This document shows, one piece after another, positions 7,384 to 15,376 of a DNA stretch of 36,499 bases. Below the pieces are notes generated by a model that saw only the letters and a list, made by a program, of their open reading frames with translations, ran no database searches and was not told the origin of the DNA. Made by a program: the position numbers and the translations under genes. Numbering within the stretch: position 1 is the stretch's first letter; every line of letters starts with the position of its first letter. The stretch comes from Alistipes sp. (GTDB taxonomy: Bacteria > Bacteroidota > Bacteroidia > Bacteroidales > Rikenellaceae). The stretch is from assembly GCA_017379015.1 (NCBI GenBank), contig JAFNXN010000030.1:1-36499 (forward strand), written 5' to 3'.

Positions 7384-10300
7384 ATGGATATAGCATCAAA
7401 ACTCATTAAACTTTTCTTCGGCTCTAAGGCTGATAAGGATCGCAAGGAGATAAACCCTTATGTCGAGAAGATTAAGGCTATCTACCCTAAGATCTCAGCC
7501 CTTAGCAACGATGAGCTACGTGCTCGCTCAGCAGCACTTAGCCAGTCTATTGCCGACTTCATTGCCGACGATGAGGCATCTATCGTTAAGAATAAGGAGC
7601 TCCTAGAGCGTCCCGAAACATCTCTCAAGGATAAGGAGCGTATCTCAAAGGAGATCGACACCACAACAAAGCGCATCGACGATAAGATCGAGCAGAAGCT
7701 CGAGGAGATCCTTCCCGAGGCATTTGCCATCATGAAGGATACTGCGCGCCGCTTTGCCGAGAACGATACCGTGGTGGTTACAGCAAACGACTTCGACCGC
7801 AACCTCGCCGCAACACGTCAGGATCTTGTCACTATCGACGGCGACAAGGCTATCTATAGCAGCGAGTGGACCGCCGGAGGTAACGTCATCAAGTGGGATA
7901 TGGTACACTACGACGTACAGCTCTTTGGTGGTGTTGTTCTTCATAAGGGTCGTATCGCCGAGATGGCTACAGGTGAGGGTAAGACCTTGGTGGCAACACT
8001 CCCCGTATTCCTCAACGCCTTGGCTCACAAGGGTGTTCATGTGGTTACTGTGAACGACTACTTGGCACGTCGTGATGCCGAGTGGATGGGTCCTATGTAT
8101 CAGTTCCATGGTCTATCGGTGGCTTGCATCGACAACACTCGTCCTAACTCAGAGGAGCGTCGCAAGGCATATATGGCAGACATCACATTCGGTACAAACA
8201 ACGAGTTCGGCTTCGACTATCTGCGCGACAACATGGCATCAGCACCTAAGGACCTCGTGCAGCGCAAACATCACTTTGCCATTGTCGATGAGGTCGACTC
8301 AGTGCTTATCGACGATGCACGTACGCCACTTATCATCTCAGGTCCAGTGCCTAAGGGTGGCGACCAGCTCTTCGCCGAGTTCCAGCCAGCAGCACGCTAC
8401 ATCTACGACCTTCAGAGCAAGATGTCATCGTCGGATGTTGCCGAGGCAAAGCGTCTGTTCAACGAGGGCGACCACGTGGAGGCTGGTAAGCTACTTCTTC
8501 GTGCACACAAGGCGATGCCTAAGTACAAGGCACTCATCAAGTTCCTCTCTGAGCCCGGCGTAAAGGTACTTCTTCAGAAGACCGAGAACTTCTACATGCA
8601 GGACAACGAGAAGCGCATGCACGAGATCACCGACGACAACTTCGTTATCCATGACGAGAAGATGAACTCTCTTATCCTCACAGATAAGGGTCACGAGGTG
8701 GCATCACGTCGCTTCGGCGAGGAGGGCTTCTTCATCCTCCCTGATATTGGCGCACGCATCGCTGAGCTTGAGCATAGCGAGCTTTCGCCCGAGGAGCGAG
8801 CACAGCAGAAGGATAACCTACTCTCGGAGTATGCAATCAAGGCTGAGCGCGTACACACCATGAACCAGCTGCTCAAGGCCTATTTCATGTTCGAGAAGGA
8901 GGTTGAGTATGTGCTTATCGACGGCAAGGTAAAGATCGTTGACGAGCAGACAGGTCGTATCATGGAGGGTCGTCGCTACTCTGACGGTCTGCACCAGGCT
9001 ATCGAGGCTAAGGAGAATGTGAAGGTTGAGGATGCTACGCAGACTTACGCAACCATCACCCTACAGAACTACTTCCGTATGTATCATAAGCTTGCTGGTA
9101 TGACCGGTACAGCTGAGACCGAGGCATCGGAGTTCTGGAGCATCTACAAGCTCGACGTTGTGGTGATCCCTACCAATAAGACTGTAATTCGTGATGACCG
9201 TGAGGATCTTGTCTATAAGACCGCACGTGAGAAGTATAATGCCGTTATCGCCGAGGTTGAACGACTCATCTCTGAGGGTCGTCCAGTGCTCGTGGGTACC
9301 ACCTCTGTGGAGATCTCAGAGTTGTTGAGCCGTATGCTCAAGATCCGTGGTATTAAGCACAACGTGCTGAATGCTAAGCAGCACCAGCTCGAGGCACAGA
9401 TCGTTGCCGAGGCAGGTCGCAGCGGACAGGTTACCATCGCTACCAACATGGCAGGTCGTGGTACCGATATTAAGCTTTCGGCAGATGTTAAGGAGCACGG
9501 TGGTTTGGCAATCATCGGTACAGAGCGTCATGAGAGCCGTCGTGTAGACCGCCAGTTGCGTGGTCGTGCTGGTCGTCAGGGCGACCCCGGCTCATCACAG
9601 TTCTTCGTATCGTTGGAGGATAACCTAATGCGTCTCTTCGGTTCGGACCGTATTGCCAAGATGATGGACAAGATGGGTCTTGAAGAGGGTGAGGTTATTC
9701 AGGCAGGCATGATGACCAAGGCTATTGAGCGAGCACAGAAGAAGGTTGAGGAGAACCACTTCGGAACACGTAAGCGTCTGTTGGAGTATGACGATGTGAT
9801 GAACTCACAGCGTGAGGTTATCTACACACGTCGTCGCCACGCTCTCTATGGCGAGCGTATCGACATCGACCTCAACAACCTTCGTCAGGACTATGCTCTT
9901 CGCTTCGTAGAGTCACACGAGGGCTGCTCGTTCGAGGAGTTTAAGTTTGACCTTATGCGCGAGGTGGCTATCGAGACATCTATCGACGAGGCTAAGTTCG
10001 ACGCAATGAAGCCAAAGGAGATTATCGATGCTATCTGTGAGGACCTCACAGCACACTACGAGCGTAAGGCAGAGTCAATCGCTACGATAGTACGTCCAAC
10101 AATGGAGCACATCTATAAGGATCGCGAGCACCAGATGGATACACGTATAGCATTCCCTATTACCGATGGTCGCCTACGCTACGCCATCCCCGTAGAGTTG
10201 CAGAAGTGCAAGGATAGCAACTGCCTCGACATCTACCGCGAGTTCGCTAAGGTTGCGCTCTTCACCACTATCGACGATGCATGGCGCGAGCACCTTCGCG

Positions 10301-10683
10301 AGATGGATGACCTACGCCAGAGTGTTCAGAATGCTACATACGAGCAGAAAGATCCATTGCTCATCTACAAGCTAGAGTCGTTCCAGCTCTTCTCAAAGAT
10401 GCTGGAGGATGTAAACCGCAACGTATTGGCTCTTATCAACAAGTCGGGCATCGCCGTTCGCGAGAACAACACCGAGTCGATCAAGGAGGCTCGTGGCAAC
10501 CAGAAGTCAAAGATCGACATGAACAAGCTTCAGGAGTCGCGCATGGCTGCCGCTGCTGCCGCAGGTCAGGGCGAGAGAGGCAAGACTGCACCTATCAAGG
10601 TTGACAAGTCGGTAGGTCGTAACGATCCATGTCCTTGTGGCTCGGGCAAGAAGTATAAGCACTGCCACGGCAAACTAGCCTAA
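7384..10683 (+). CDS. secA: Preprotein translocase ATPase SecA
   Basis: SecA drives post-translational export of unfolded proteins through SecYEG. The 1,099-residue protein contains all hallmarks. [14 protein letters not shown] (Walker A, about 194-207) and [16 protein letters not shown] (DEAD-like Walker B) form the first nucleotide-binding domain. [10 protein letters not shown] and [13 protein letters not shown] belong to the second. The scaffold and wing domains follow, and a C-terminal [13 protein letters not shown] zinc motif binds SecB or phospholipid in other species. It is about 200 residues longer than E. coli SecA because of an N-terminal charged insertion (roughly 55-105) and an expansion of the preprotein-binding region; long SecA is usual in Bacteroidota. 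It has its own promoter, and the dCMP deaminase gene follows 13 nt after the stop. Confidence 0.98.
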   Translation: MDIASKLIKLFFGSKADKDRKEINPYVEKIKAIYPKISALSNDELRARSAALSQSIADFIADDEASIVKNKELLERPETSLKDKERISKEIDTTTKRIDDKIEQKLEEILPEAFAIMKDTARRFAENDTVVVTANDFDRNLAATRQDLVTIDGDKAIYSSEWTAGGNVIKWDMVHYDVQLFGGVVLHKGRIAEMATGEGKTLVATLPVFLNALAHKGVHVVTVNDYLARRDAEWMGPMYQFHGLSVACIDNTRPNSEERRKAYMADITFGTNNEFGFDYLRDNMASAPKDLVQRKHHFAIVDEVDSVLIDDARTPLIISGPVPKGGDQLFAEFQPAARYIYDLQSKMSSSDVAEAKRLFNEGDHVEAGKLLLRAHKAMPKYKALIKFLSEPGVKVLLQKTENFYMQDNEKRMHEITDDNFVIHDEKMNSLILTDKGHEVASRRFGEEGFFILPDIGARIAELEHSELSPEERAQQKDNLLSEYAIKAERVHTMNQLLKAYFMFEKEVEYVLIDGKVKIVDEQTGRIMEGRRYSDGLHQAIEAKENVKVEDATQTYATITLQNYFRMYHKLAGMTGTAETEASEFWSIYKLDVVVIPTNKTVIRDDREDLVYKTAREKYNAVIAEVERLISEGRPVLVGTTSVEISELLSRMLKIRGIKHNVLNAKQHQLEAQIVAEAGRSGQVTIATNMAGRGTDIKLSADVKEHGGLAIIGTERHESRRVDRQLRGRAGRQGDPGSSQFFVSLEDNLMRLFGSDRIAKMMDKMGLEEGEVIQAGMMTKAIERAQKKVEENHFGTRKRLLEYDDVMNSQREVIYTRRRHALYGERIDIDLNNLRQDYALRFVESHEGCSFEEFKFDLMREVAIETSIDEAKFDAMKPKEIIDAICEDLTAHYERKAESIATIVRPTMEHIYKDREHQMDTRIAFPITDGRLRYAIPVELQKCKDSNCLDIYREFAKVALFTTIDDAWREHLREMDDLRQSVQNATYEQKDPLLIYKLESFQLFSKMLEDVNRNVLALINKSGIAVRENNTESIKEARGNQKSKIDMNKLQESRMAAAAAAGQGERGKTAPIKVDKSVGRNDPCPCGSGKKYKHCHGKLA

Positions 10684-10696
10684 TCGCTACGCAGGT

Positions 10697-11128
10697 ATGG
10701 GATATAAGGAGCAAAAACAGCGTCAGTTTGACGTCCGCTACTTGCAGATGGCACGCGTATGGGCAGAGAACTCATACTGCGTGCGCCGCAAGGTGGGAGC
10801 CCTGCTGGTTAAGGACAAGATGATCATCTCGGATGGCTACAATGGCACTCCTGCGGGCTTCGAGAATATCTGCGAGGACGACATGGGCAAGACAAAGCCC
10901 TACGTGCTACACGCCGAGGCAAACGCTATAACAAAGGTGGCTAAGAGTGCCAACAACTGCGATGGCTCAACGCTATATGTCACTGCCTCACCATGTATCG
11001 AGTGTGCAAAGCTAATCATCCAGGCGGGCATCAAGCGTGTTGTATATGCCGACCCATACCGTTCGGATGATGGCATTCAACTCCTCGAGAAGGTGGGCAT
11101 TGAGTGTGTCCAGCTCGACGTGGAGTAA
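10697..11128 (+). CDS. Deoxycytidylate (dCMP) deaminase family protein
   Basis: This zinc enzyme deaminates dCMP to dUMP, feeding thymidylate synthesis. The 143-residue protein has the cytidine/deoxycytidylate deaminase zinc signature: HAEANAI (zinc ligand His72, catalytic Glu74) and SPCIECAKLI (Cys100 and Cys103). The upstream motif SDGYNGTPAGFENICED is characteristic of ComEB/dCMP deaminases rather than free-base or tRNA deaminases. It lies 13 nt downstream of secA and is likely co-transcribed, with a strong terminator just after. No functional link to secretion is implied. Confidence 0.92.
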   Translation: MGYKEQKQRQFDVRYLQMARVWAENSYCVRRKVGALLVKDKMIISDGYNGTPAGFENICEDDMGKTKPYVLHAEANAITKVAKSANNCDGSTLYVTASPCIECAKLIIQAGIKRVVYADPYRSDDGIQLLEKVGIECVQLDVE

Positions 11129-11147
11129 CAAGCAATAGCCTATGACA

Positions 11148-11190
11148 ATGAGATAAGGCAGCTTCCGATAACGAGGCTGCCTTATCTCAT
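11148..11190. terminator. Bidirectional terminator between convergent operons
   Basis: A perfect 15-bp inverted repeat (11148-11162 with 11176-11190) surrounds a 13-nt loop. It lies between the dCMP deaminase stop (11128) and the methyltransferase stop (11204). The flanks are A/T rich but lack a long T-run. Confidence 0.75.
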
Positions 11191-11203
11191 ATAATTAGCT
11201 GAA

Positions 11204-11890
11204 TTATAGTCTATTGTCAAGGTAGAAATCATCAACCAGCGCACGATACTCGGCACTGCCAATGGTTATATGATCGCAATGTGGATTGATCGGTGAGGCG
11301 ATCTTGCGAAACTCCATCATCGTGCGGCGAGGTGGCTCACCCACCTTAGTCGATATATCCAACTGTCGCACAAGCCAAAGGCGTTCAAAAGCCTCGCGAC
11401 GGAACTTTGCAGCCACATCCGAAGGTAGGATAACACTAAGTCGTCCACCCTCGACAAGTAGTCGCTCTGCCGCATCAACAATATCTCGAACGCAGAGATG
11501 TCGCGCGTGACGGGCAATAGCACGCGCCTCACTAGGCGACTCGGTAGTCTCAACAAAATAGGGCGGGTTACTCACTATATGGTCGAACTGCCACTCTGAA
11601 GATAGGCTACGCACATCGCAAAGCTCAACTCTAAGGCGATCACCCCATGGCGAACGCTCAAAATTGATGGCCGCCTGACTCGCAGCACCCGAATCGACAT
11701 CTATGGCGAGAATATCACTATCGTCATTACGCTGTGCCACCATCATGGCAATGAGTCCACTGCCAGTGCCAAGATCAAGCACACGCCTACTTTCCGACAC
11801 ATCTGCCCACGCACCGAGCAGCACGCCGTCGGTACCAACCTTCATGGCGCACAGCTCATCTTCTAGCGTAAAGTGCTTAAACTGAAACAT
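11204..11890 (-). CDS. SAM-dependent tRNA1(Val) A37 N6-methyltransferase-like protein (TrmN6/YfiC family)
   Basis: The 228-residue protein begins with MFQFKHFTLEDELCAMKVGTDG, the TrmN6/YfiC-type start. It carries the SAM-binding motif VLDLGTGSGLIA (37-48), an acidic ribose-binding strand (AIDVDSGA), and the N6-adenine methyltransferase motif NPPY (108-111). Family members methylate N6 of adenosine 37 in tRNA1(Val) in enterobacteria; the exact target in Bacteroidota is less certain, so the substrate is inferred. It is the last gene of the minus-strand operon, 5 nt downstream of the TIGR02757 gene, and ends near the shared terminator. Confidence 0.88.
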   Translation of the reverse strand: MFQFKHFTLEDELCAMKVGTDGVLLGAWADVSESRRVLDLGTGSGLIAMMVAQRNDDSDILAIDVDSGAASQAAINFERSPWGDRLRVELCDVRSLSSEWQFDHIVSNPPYFVETTESPSEARAIARHARHLCVRDIVDAAERLLVEGGRLSVILPSDVAAKFRREAFERLWLVRQLDISTKVGEPPRRTMMEFRKIASPINPHCDHITIGSAEYRALVDDFYLDNRL

Positions 11891-11895
11891 CGTGG

Positions 11896-12687
11896 CTAGA
11901 GTTTATCGCCCGAGATACCAAGACCAAACAACGAGTAGTCGTAGCGTGTAGGATCCTCGGGGCACATCTCACGAAGCGTAGCTGTGATCTCCTCCACAGC
12001 CTTCCAGTCGTCCTGCTTGCGCGTAAGAAGCCCCATAGAGCGACCAATACGTCCAGTATGAATATCGAGTGGGAGGTATAGTGCCGACATAGGTATCTGC
12101 TGCCATATACCAAGGTCCACACCACGGTCGTCGCGACGCACCATCCACCTAAGATACATATTCAGACGCTTGCACGCAGCACCACGATCGATAGATGAGA
12201 TATGCTTTTCGGAGTGCTTATCGTGCTCGGCCATAAAGAACTCACGGCGAAACTCCGACAACACGCGACGCATATCTCGATGCTCCTTATAGCTGCTCTC
12301 AAAGAGAGCTCCGATAGATCCCCAGCGAGCGATAATGCCACGTACACACAGAACAAAATCGCGGAAATCATTACCATTATAGGTGCGATGCACGTATGAG
12401 CGCAGATGGTTAAGCTCATCCTCCGAGGCATTAACCACAAAGTCGTAAGGGGCATTATCCATATAGTGCATCATACGCCTAGCACTCGTCACAATAGCCT
12501 TACGGTTGCCCCATGCAATGGTCGAAGCGAAGAGACCAGCAATCTCCTGATCGCGCTCATCAACAAACATGTGAGGTATGCTTATCGGATCTGGAGCGAT
12601 AAACTCCTCTCGATTATATCTATCGTGGAGCGATTCGAGAATATCACGTAGCTCCTCACGCGACATATCACTACTTAATAGTTCCAT
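11896..12687 (-). CDS. TIGR02757 family protein (DUF2400)
   Basis: The 263-residue product matches the TIGR02757/DUF2400 family, widespread in Bacteroidota and of unestablished function. Characteristic segments are ERDQEIAGLFASTIAWGNRK near 44-63, CKRLNMYLRWMVRRDDRGVD (about 171-190), PLDIHTGRIGRSMGLLTRKQ (about 207-226) and the C-terminal DPTRYDYSLFGLGIS. The helical pattern with a central basic motif resembles HhH-type DNA glycosylase folds, suggesting a nucleic-acid role, but that is only a fold-level inference. The ATG at 12687 overlaps the lolD 3' end by 17 nt. An internal ATG at 12666 would avoid the overlap and is a plausible alternative. Confidence 0.85.
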   Translation of the reverse strand: MELLSSDMSREELRDILESLHDRYNREEFIAPDPISIPHMFVDERDQEIAGLFASTIAWGNRKAIVTSARRMMHYMDNAPYDFVVNASEDELNHLRSYVHRTYNGNDFRDFVLCVRGIIARWGSIGALFESSYKEHRDMRRVLSEFRREFFMAEHDKHSEKHISSIDRGAACKRLNMYLRWMVRRDDRGVDLGIWQQIPMSALYLPLDIHTGRIGRSMGLLTRKQDDWKAVEEITATLREMCPEDPTRYDYSLFGLGISGDKL

Positions 12688-13321
12688 CGCTCATAACAAT
12701 TTTACGGTCCGACATCTGGGCAAGATGCTCGTCATGCGTAACTATAATAAATGTCTGGTTTGTACGCTCTCTAAGATCGAAGAAGAGGCGTTGAATATCA
12801 TCGCGTGTGGCAGTATCGAGATTTCCCGTAGGCTCATCAGCAAGCACCACTGATGGGCTATTTGCCAGAGCACGAGCAATGGCAACACGCTGCTGCTCAC
12901 CACCCGAGAGTGCCGAGGGACGATGCGATGCACGATGTGACATCTGAACCATATCGAGAAGCTCATCGGCCCTACGCTCAGCATCCACACGGCGAGCACC
13001 ACCAATGAGCATCGGCATCATGATATTTTCACGCGCCGTGAACTCCTCAAGCAGATGATGAAATTGGAAAACAAAGCCAATATGTCTATTACGAAACTCC
13101 GAGAGCTCAACATCCGACATACCCTGAACGCTCTTTCCATCGATCGTCACACTACCCGAGTCGGCATCCATAAGTGTTCCGATAATCTGCAATAGTGTGC
13201 TCTTACCAGCTCCACTCTGCCCAACAATCGAGACAATCTCGCCTCGAGAAACCTCAAGTGATACCCCGTGCAACACCTCAAGTGCACCGAAGCGTTTAAC
13301 AATATTCTCAACCTTAATCAT
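12671..13321 (-). CDS. lolD: Lipoprotein-releasing ABC transporter ATP-binding protein LolD
   Basis: LolD is the ATPase of the LolCDE complex, which extracts lipoproteins from the inner membrane for delivery to the outer membrane. The 216-residue protein has Walker [10 protein letters not shown] (34-42), the ABC signature LSGGEQQ (138-144), Walker B VVLADEP (158-164) followed by TGNLD, and the H-loop VTHDEH. Length and sequence are close to the LolD/MacB/FtsE group; LolD is the best fit but FtsE-like or other MacB-type partners cannot be excluded. No permease is adjacent, which is common in Bacteroidota. It begins directly after the folP stop. Confidence 0.85.
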   Translation of the reverse strand: MIKVENIVKRFGALEVLHGVSLEVSRGEIVSIVGQSGAGKSTLLQIIGTLMDADSGSVTIDGKSVQGMSDVELSEFRNRHIGFVFQFHHLLEEFTARENIMMPMLIGGARRVDAERRADELLDMVQMSHRASHRPSALSGGEQQRVAIARALANSPSVVLADEPTGNLDTATRDDIQRLFFDLRERTNQTFIIVTHDEHLAQMSDRKIVMSDGTIK

Positions 13322-14155
13322 CTACATCCTATTATAGTGGTTATAAAGGTCAACTATCTGACGCGTAGCAGCAACATCGTGTACACGAATAATCTTTGCT
13401 CCGCCACGCATCGCCTCCCAGGCAAATGCCAGTGACCCAGCAAGCGACTCCTCAGCGGTAATGCCTAACGGCTTATATATCATTGATTTGCGAGATACGC
13501 CCACAAGAAGAGGGAATCCCAACTGCGAGAGTTCGCCAAGCGAGGTGAGAAGCTCATAGTTCTGCTCTGCGCTCTTAGCAAATCCAAATCCAGGATCGAG
13601 GATAAGGCGCTCACGCTCGATGCCTGCCGACTGCAACTCCCCAACACGGCTCTTAAAATAGCTAACAACGCCTCGCACAACACCCTCCTCGTACTCTGTC
13701 ATACTCTGCATCGTACGTGGCACGCCACGCATGTGCATAGCCACATAGATCAACTTATGCTTGGCAACTACGCCAACCATCTGATCATCCAGCTCCCCTG
13801 CCGAGATGTCGTTAACGATAAAATTGCCAAACTGCTCATAGGCGCGTCGCACGATTTCAGATCGAAATGTATCAACCGACACCACTACCCCACAATCTAC
13901 CATACGTGCCGCCTCAAGACCCATAGATACTCTTTGCCACTCCTCCTCAAGCGACACGTCGCAAGCTCCAGGGCGTGACGAATAGCCTCCAAGATCTACG
14001 ATCGTAGCACCAGCCGAGGCATGCTGCTCGATAGCTCGGGCTACGGAGCTAGACGATGTATGTCTACTTTCGGCATAGAAAGAGTCAGGCGTAAGGTTGA
14101 CAATAGCCATCACCTGCGCTCTGCGCAAATCAAGCACGCTGCTCTCGAGCATCAT
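13322..14155 (-). CDS. folP: Dihydropteroate synthase
   Basis: FolP condenses 6-hydroxymethyl-7,8-dihydropterin pyrophosphate with p-aminobenzoate in folate synthesis and is the sulfonamide target. The 277-residue TIM-barrel protein shows MAIVNLTPDSFY (pterin and pyrophosphate binding), IVDLGGYSSRPGA, NDISAG, LDPGFGFAKS and VGVSRKS near the C-terminal half, with RVHDV at the end. All core motifs are present with mild divergence (NLTPDSF for the usual NVTPDSF). The start overlaps the end of coaE by 26 nt, so translation is probably coupled; a start a codon later is also possible. lolD follows immediately. Confidence 0.94.
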   Translation of the reverse strand: MMLESSVLDLRRAQVMAIVNLTPDSFYAESRHTSSSSVARAIEQHASAGATIVDLGGYSSRPGACDVSLEEEWQRVSMGLEAARMVDCGVVVSVDTFRSEIVRRAYEQFGNFIVNDISAGELDDQMVGVVAKHKLIYVAMHMRGVPRTMQSMTEYEEGVVRGVVSYFKSRVGELQSAGIERERLILDPGFGFAKSAEQNYELLTSLGELSQLGFPLLVGVSRKSMIYKPLGITAEESLAGSLAFAWEAMRGGAKIIRVHDVAATRQIVDLYNHYNRM

Positions 14156-14729
14156 AACTTAGACGACGGTGCAACTGCTCGACATCCTCCTCAAGGTCGT
14201 CAAGCTCAATATTTACAATAGCATACTTAGCTCGATGGCAACGCTCATCATCGCTGAGCTGATTACGCATACGCTCCACAATAAGCTCGCGAGAAACGCC
14301 ATCGCGCTGCATGGCACGCTCAATACGTAGCTCCTCAGGTGCCATCACAGCAACAGCGACATCTACCTTAGCATCAAATCCCGACTCAAAGAGTATTGCC
14401 GACTCAAGGACAACATAGCCCCCACTCTCAGCCGCCGCCCAACGCTCGAAATCCTGAGCAACACGGGGATGAACAATGGCATTAAGCTTAGCAAGTTCGT
14501 CGGTATTGCTAAAGACACGCTCGGCGAGATAGGCTCTATTGAGCACACCACCGTCAAAGACCTCATCGCCAAAACTGCGAATAAGCTCCTCACGAATCAC
14601 CCCGTCTGATGCCATAAGCTCCTTGGCACGCTGATCACAATCGTAGATGGCAACACCTCGATCTCGGAGCATGGAGCACACCAAGCTCTTGCCCGAGCCA
14701 ATGCCACCAGTAATTCCCACCTTATACAT
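14130..14729 (-). CDS. coaE: Dephospho-CoA kinase
   Basis: CoaE catalyses the final step of coenzyme A synthesis, phosphorylating the 3'-hydroxyl of dephospho-CoA. The 199-residue protein starts with KVGITGGIGSGKS (P-loop, residues 8-15), followed by IYDCDQRAKELM (the substrate-binding Asp motif), NAIVHPRV, and an adenine-lid region with RDGVSRELIVERMRNQLSD. Length is standard. It is the second gene of the operon starting with the YbbR-like protein, 51 nt downstream of it. The ybbR-coaE neighbourhood is familiar in Bacteroidota. Confidence 0.95.
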   Translation of the reverse strand: MYKVGITGGIGSGKSLVCSMLRDRGVAIYDCDQRAKELMASDGVIREELIRSFGDEVFDGGVLNRAYLAERVFSNTDELAKLNAIVHPRVAQDFERWAAAESGGYVVLESAILFESGFDAKVDVAVAVMAPEELRIERAMQRDGVSRELIVERMRNQLSDDERCHRAKYAIVNIELDDLEEDVEQLHRRLSYDAREQRA

Positions 14730-14780
14730 ATTATAAATTATATATAGTAAATTGGAAAAATATCTGTAATACCCACACCG

Positions 14781-15194
14781 CTACTCACACATCAGCACAT
14801 AGCGTATTGGCTGCAGAGCACCCACCGAGACAACCTCGACACCTGTCATGCGTGCAGCAATAGCCTGCTGAAGCGACGTAGTGGCAATATGGTGCATCGG
14901 CGTGCCATCCTCAGCAACGCTCTCCATGTCGAAGGTAAGCTCTGTCGAGGGGATCTCAAAAACATCATGCTTTGAGGATAGTGTGTAGCCGATAAGGTTG
15001 GTACCCTTACCGCGAATAACACAATCAACATCTAGCTCCTCGCCATCGACAACGACAGTGATCTGGTGATCTGTAGTATAGACCTCACCAAGCTTGGTGA
15101 TATACCATAATATAAATGCCGCAACGAACATCGTAACATATACCGGCGAGATGTAGCTGCGCAACTGCTTAAGGGTATCAATAAATTTGCTCAT
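14781..15194 (-). CDS. Short YbbR-like membrane-anchored protein
   Basis: The 137-residue product has a short cytoplasmic start, one membrane helix (VYVTMFVAAFILWYITKL, about 19-36) and a small beta-rich extracytoplasmic part. This matches YbbR-domain proteins, which in Firmicutes (CdaR) regulate diadenylate cyclase. Bacteroidota versions are usually about 300 residues with several repeats, so this one appears to carry a single reduced domain. The position next to coaE supports the assignment, since ybbR and coaE are often adjacent in this phylum. I chose the ATG at 15194 rather than 15239 because the longer reading overlaps the promoter -7 element. No cyclase gene is in the window. Confidence 0.65.
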   Translation of the reverse strand: MSKFIDTLKQLRSYISPVYVTMFVAAFILWYITKLGEVYTTDHQITVVVDGEELDVDCVIRGKGTNLIGYTLSSKHDVFEIPSTELTFDMESVAEDGTPMHHIATTSLQQAIAARMTGVEVVSVGALQPIRYVLMCE

Positions 15195-15217
15195 AGCAAT
15201 AAAGTGATTATAATTTG

Positions 15218-15248
15218 CAAAGTTAAGAAAATATGTCACAACCTCAAA
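15218..15248 (-). promoter_or_regulatory. Promoter of the ybbR-coaE-folP-lolD operon
   Basis: On the minus strand an exact TTTG (15245-15248) is separated by 19 nt from an exact TAACTTTG (15218-15225). This is one of the best matches to the Bacteroidota promoter consensus in the window. The start would be near 15212, about 20 nt before the ATG at 15194, and could serve six genes down to 11204. Confidence 0.75.
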
Positions 15249-15316
15249 AGATTACGAGCGAAAAATAGCAGGTTTCAACATCAATCGAGTGGGATCTTAC
15301 AACGAGTCTAAAGAGC

Positions 15317-15355
15317 AAAAAAGATCCCGATAAGGAAAAACTCATCGGGATCTTT
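15317..15355 (-). terminator. secDF: secDF rho-independent terminator
   Basis: A perfect 12-bp stem (15320-15331 with 15344-15355) with a 12-nt loop is followed on the minus strand by a run of T residues. It lies 22 nt after the secDF stop and isolates secDF from the next operon. Confidence 0.9.
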
Positions 15356-15376
15356 AGGATTGGTAATTTACCTTAA

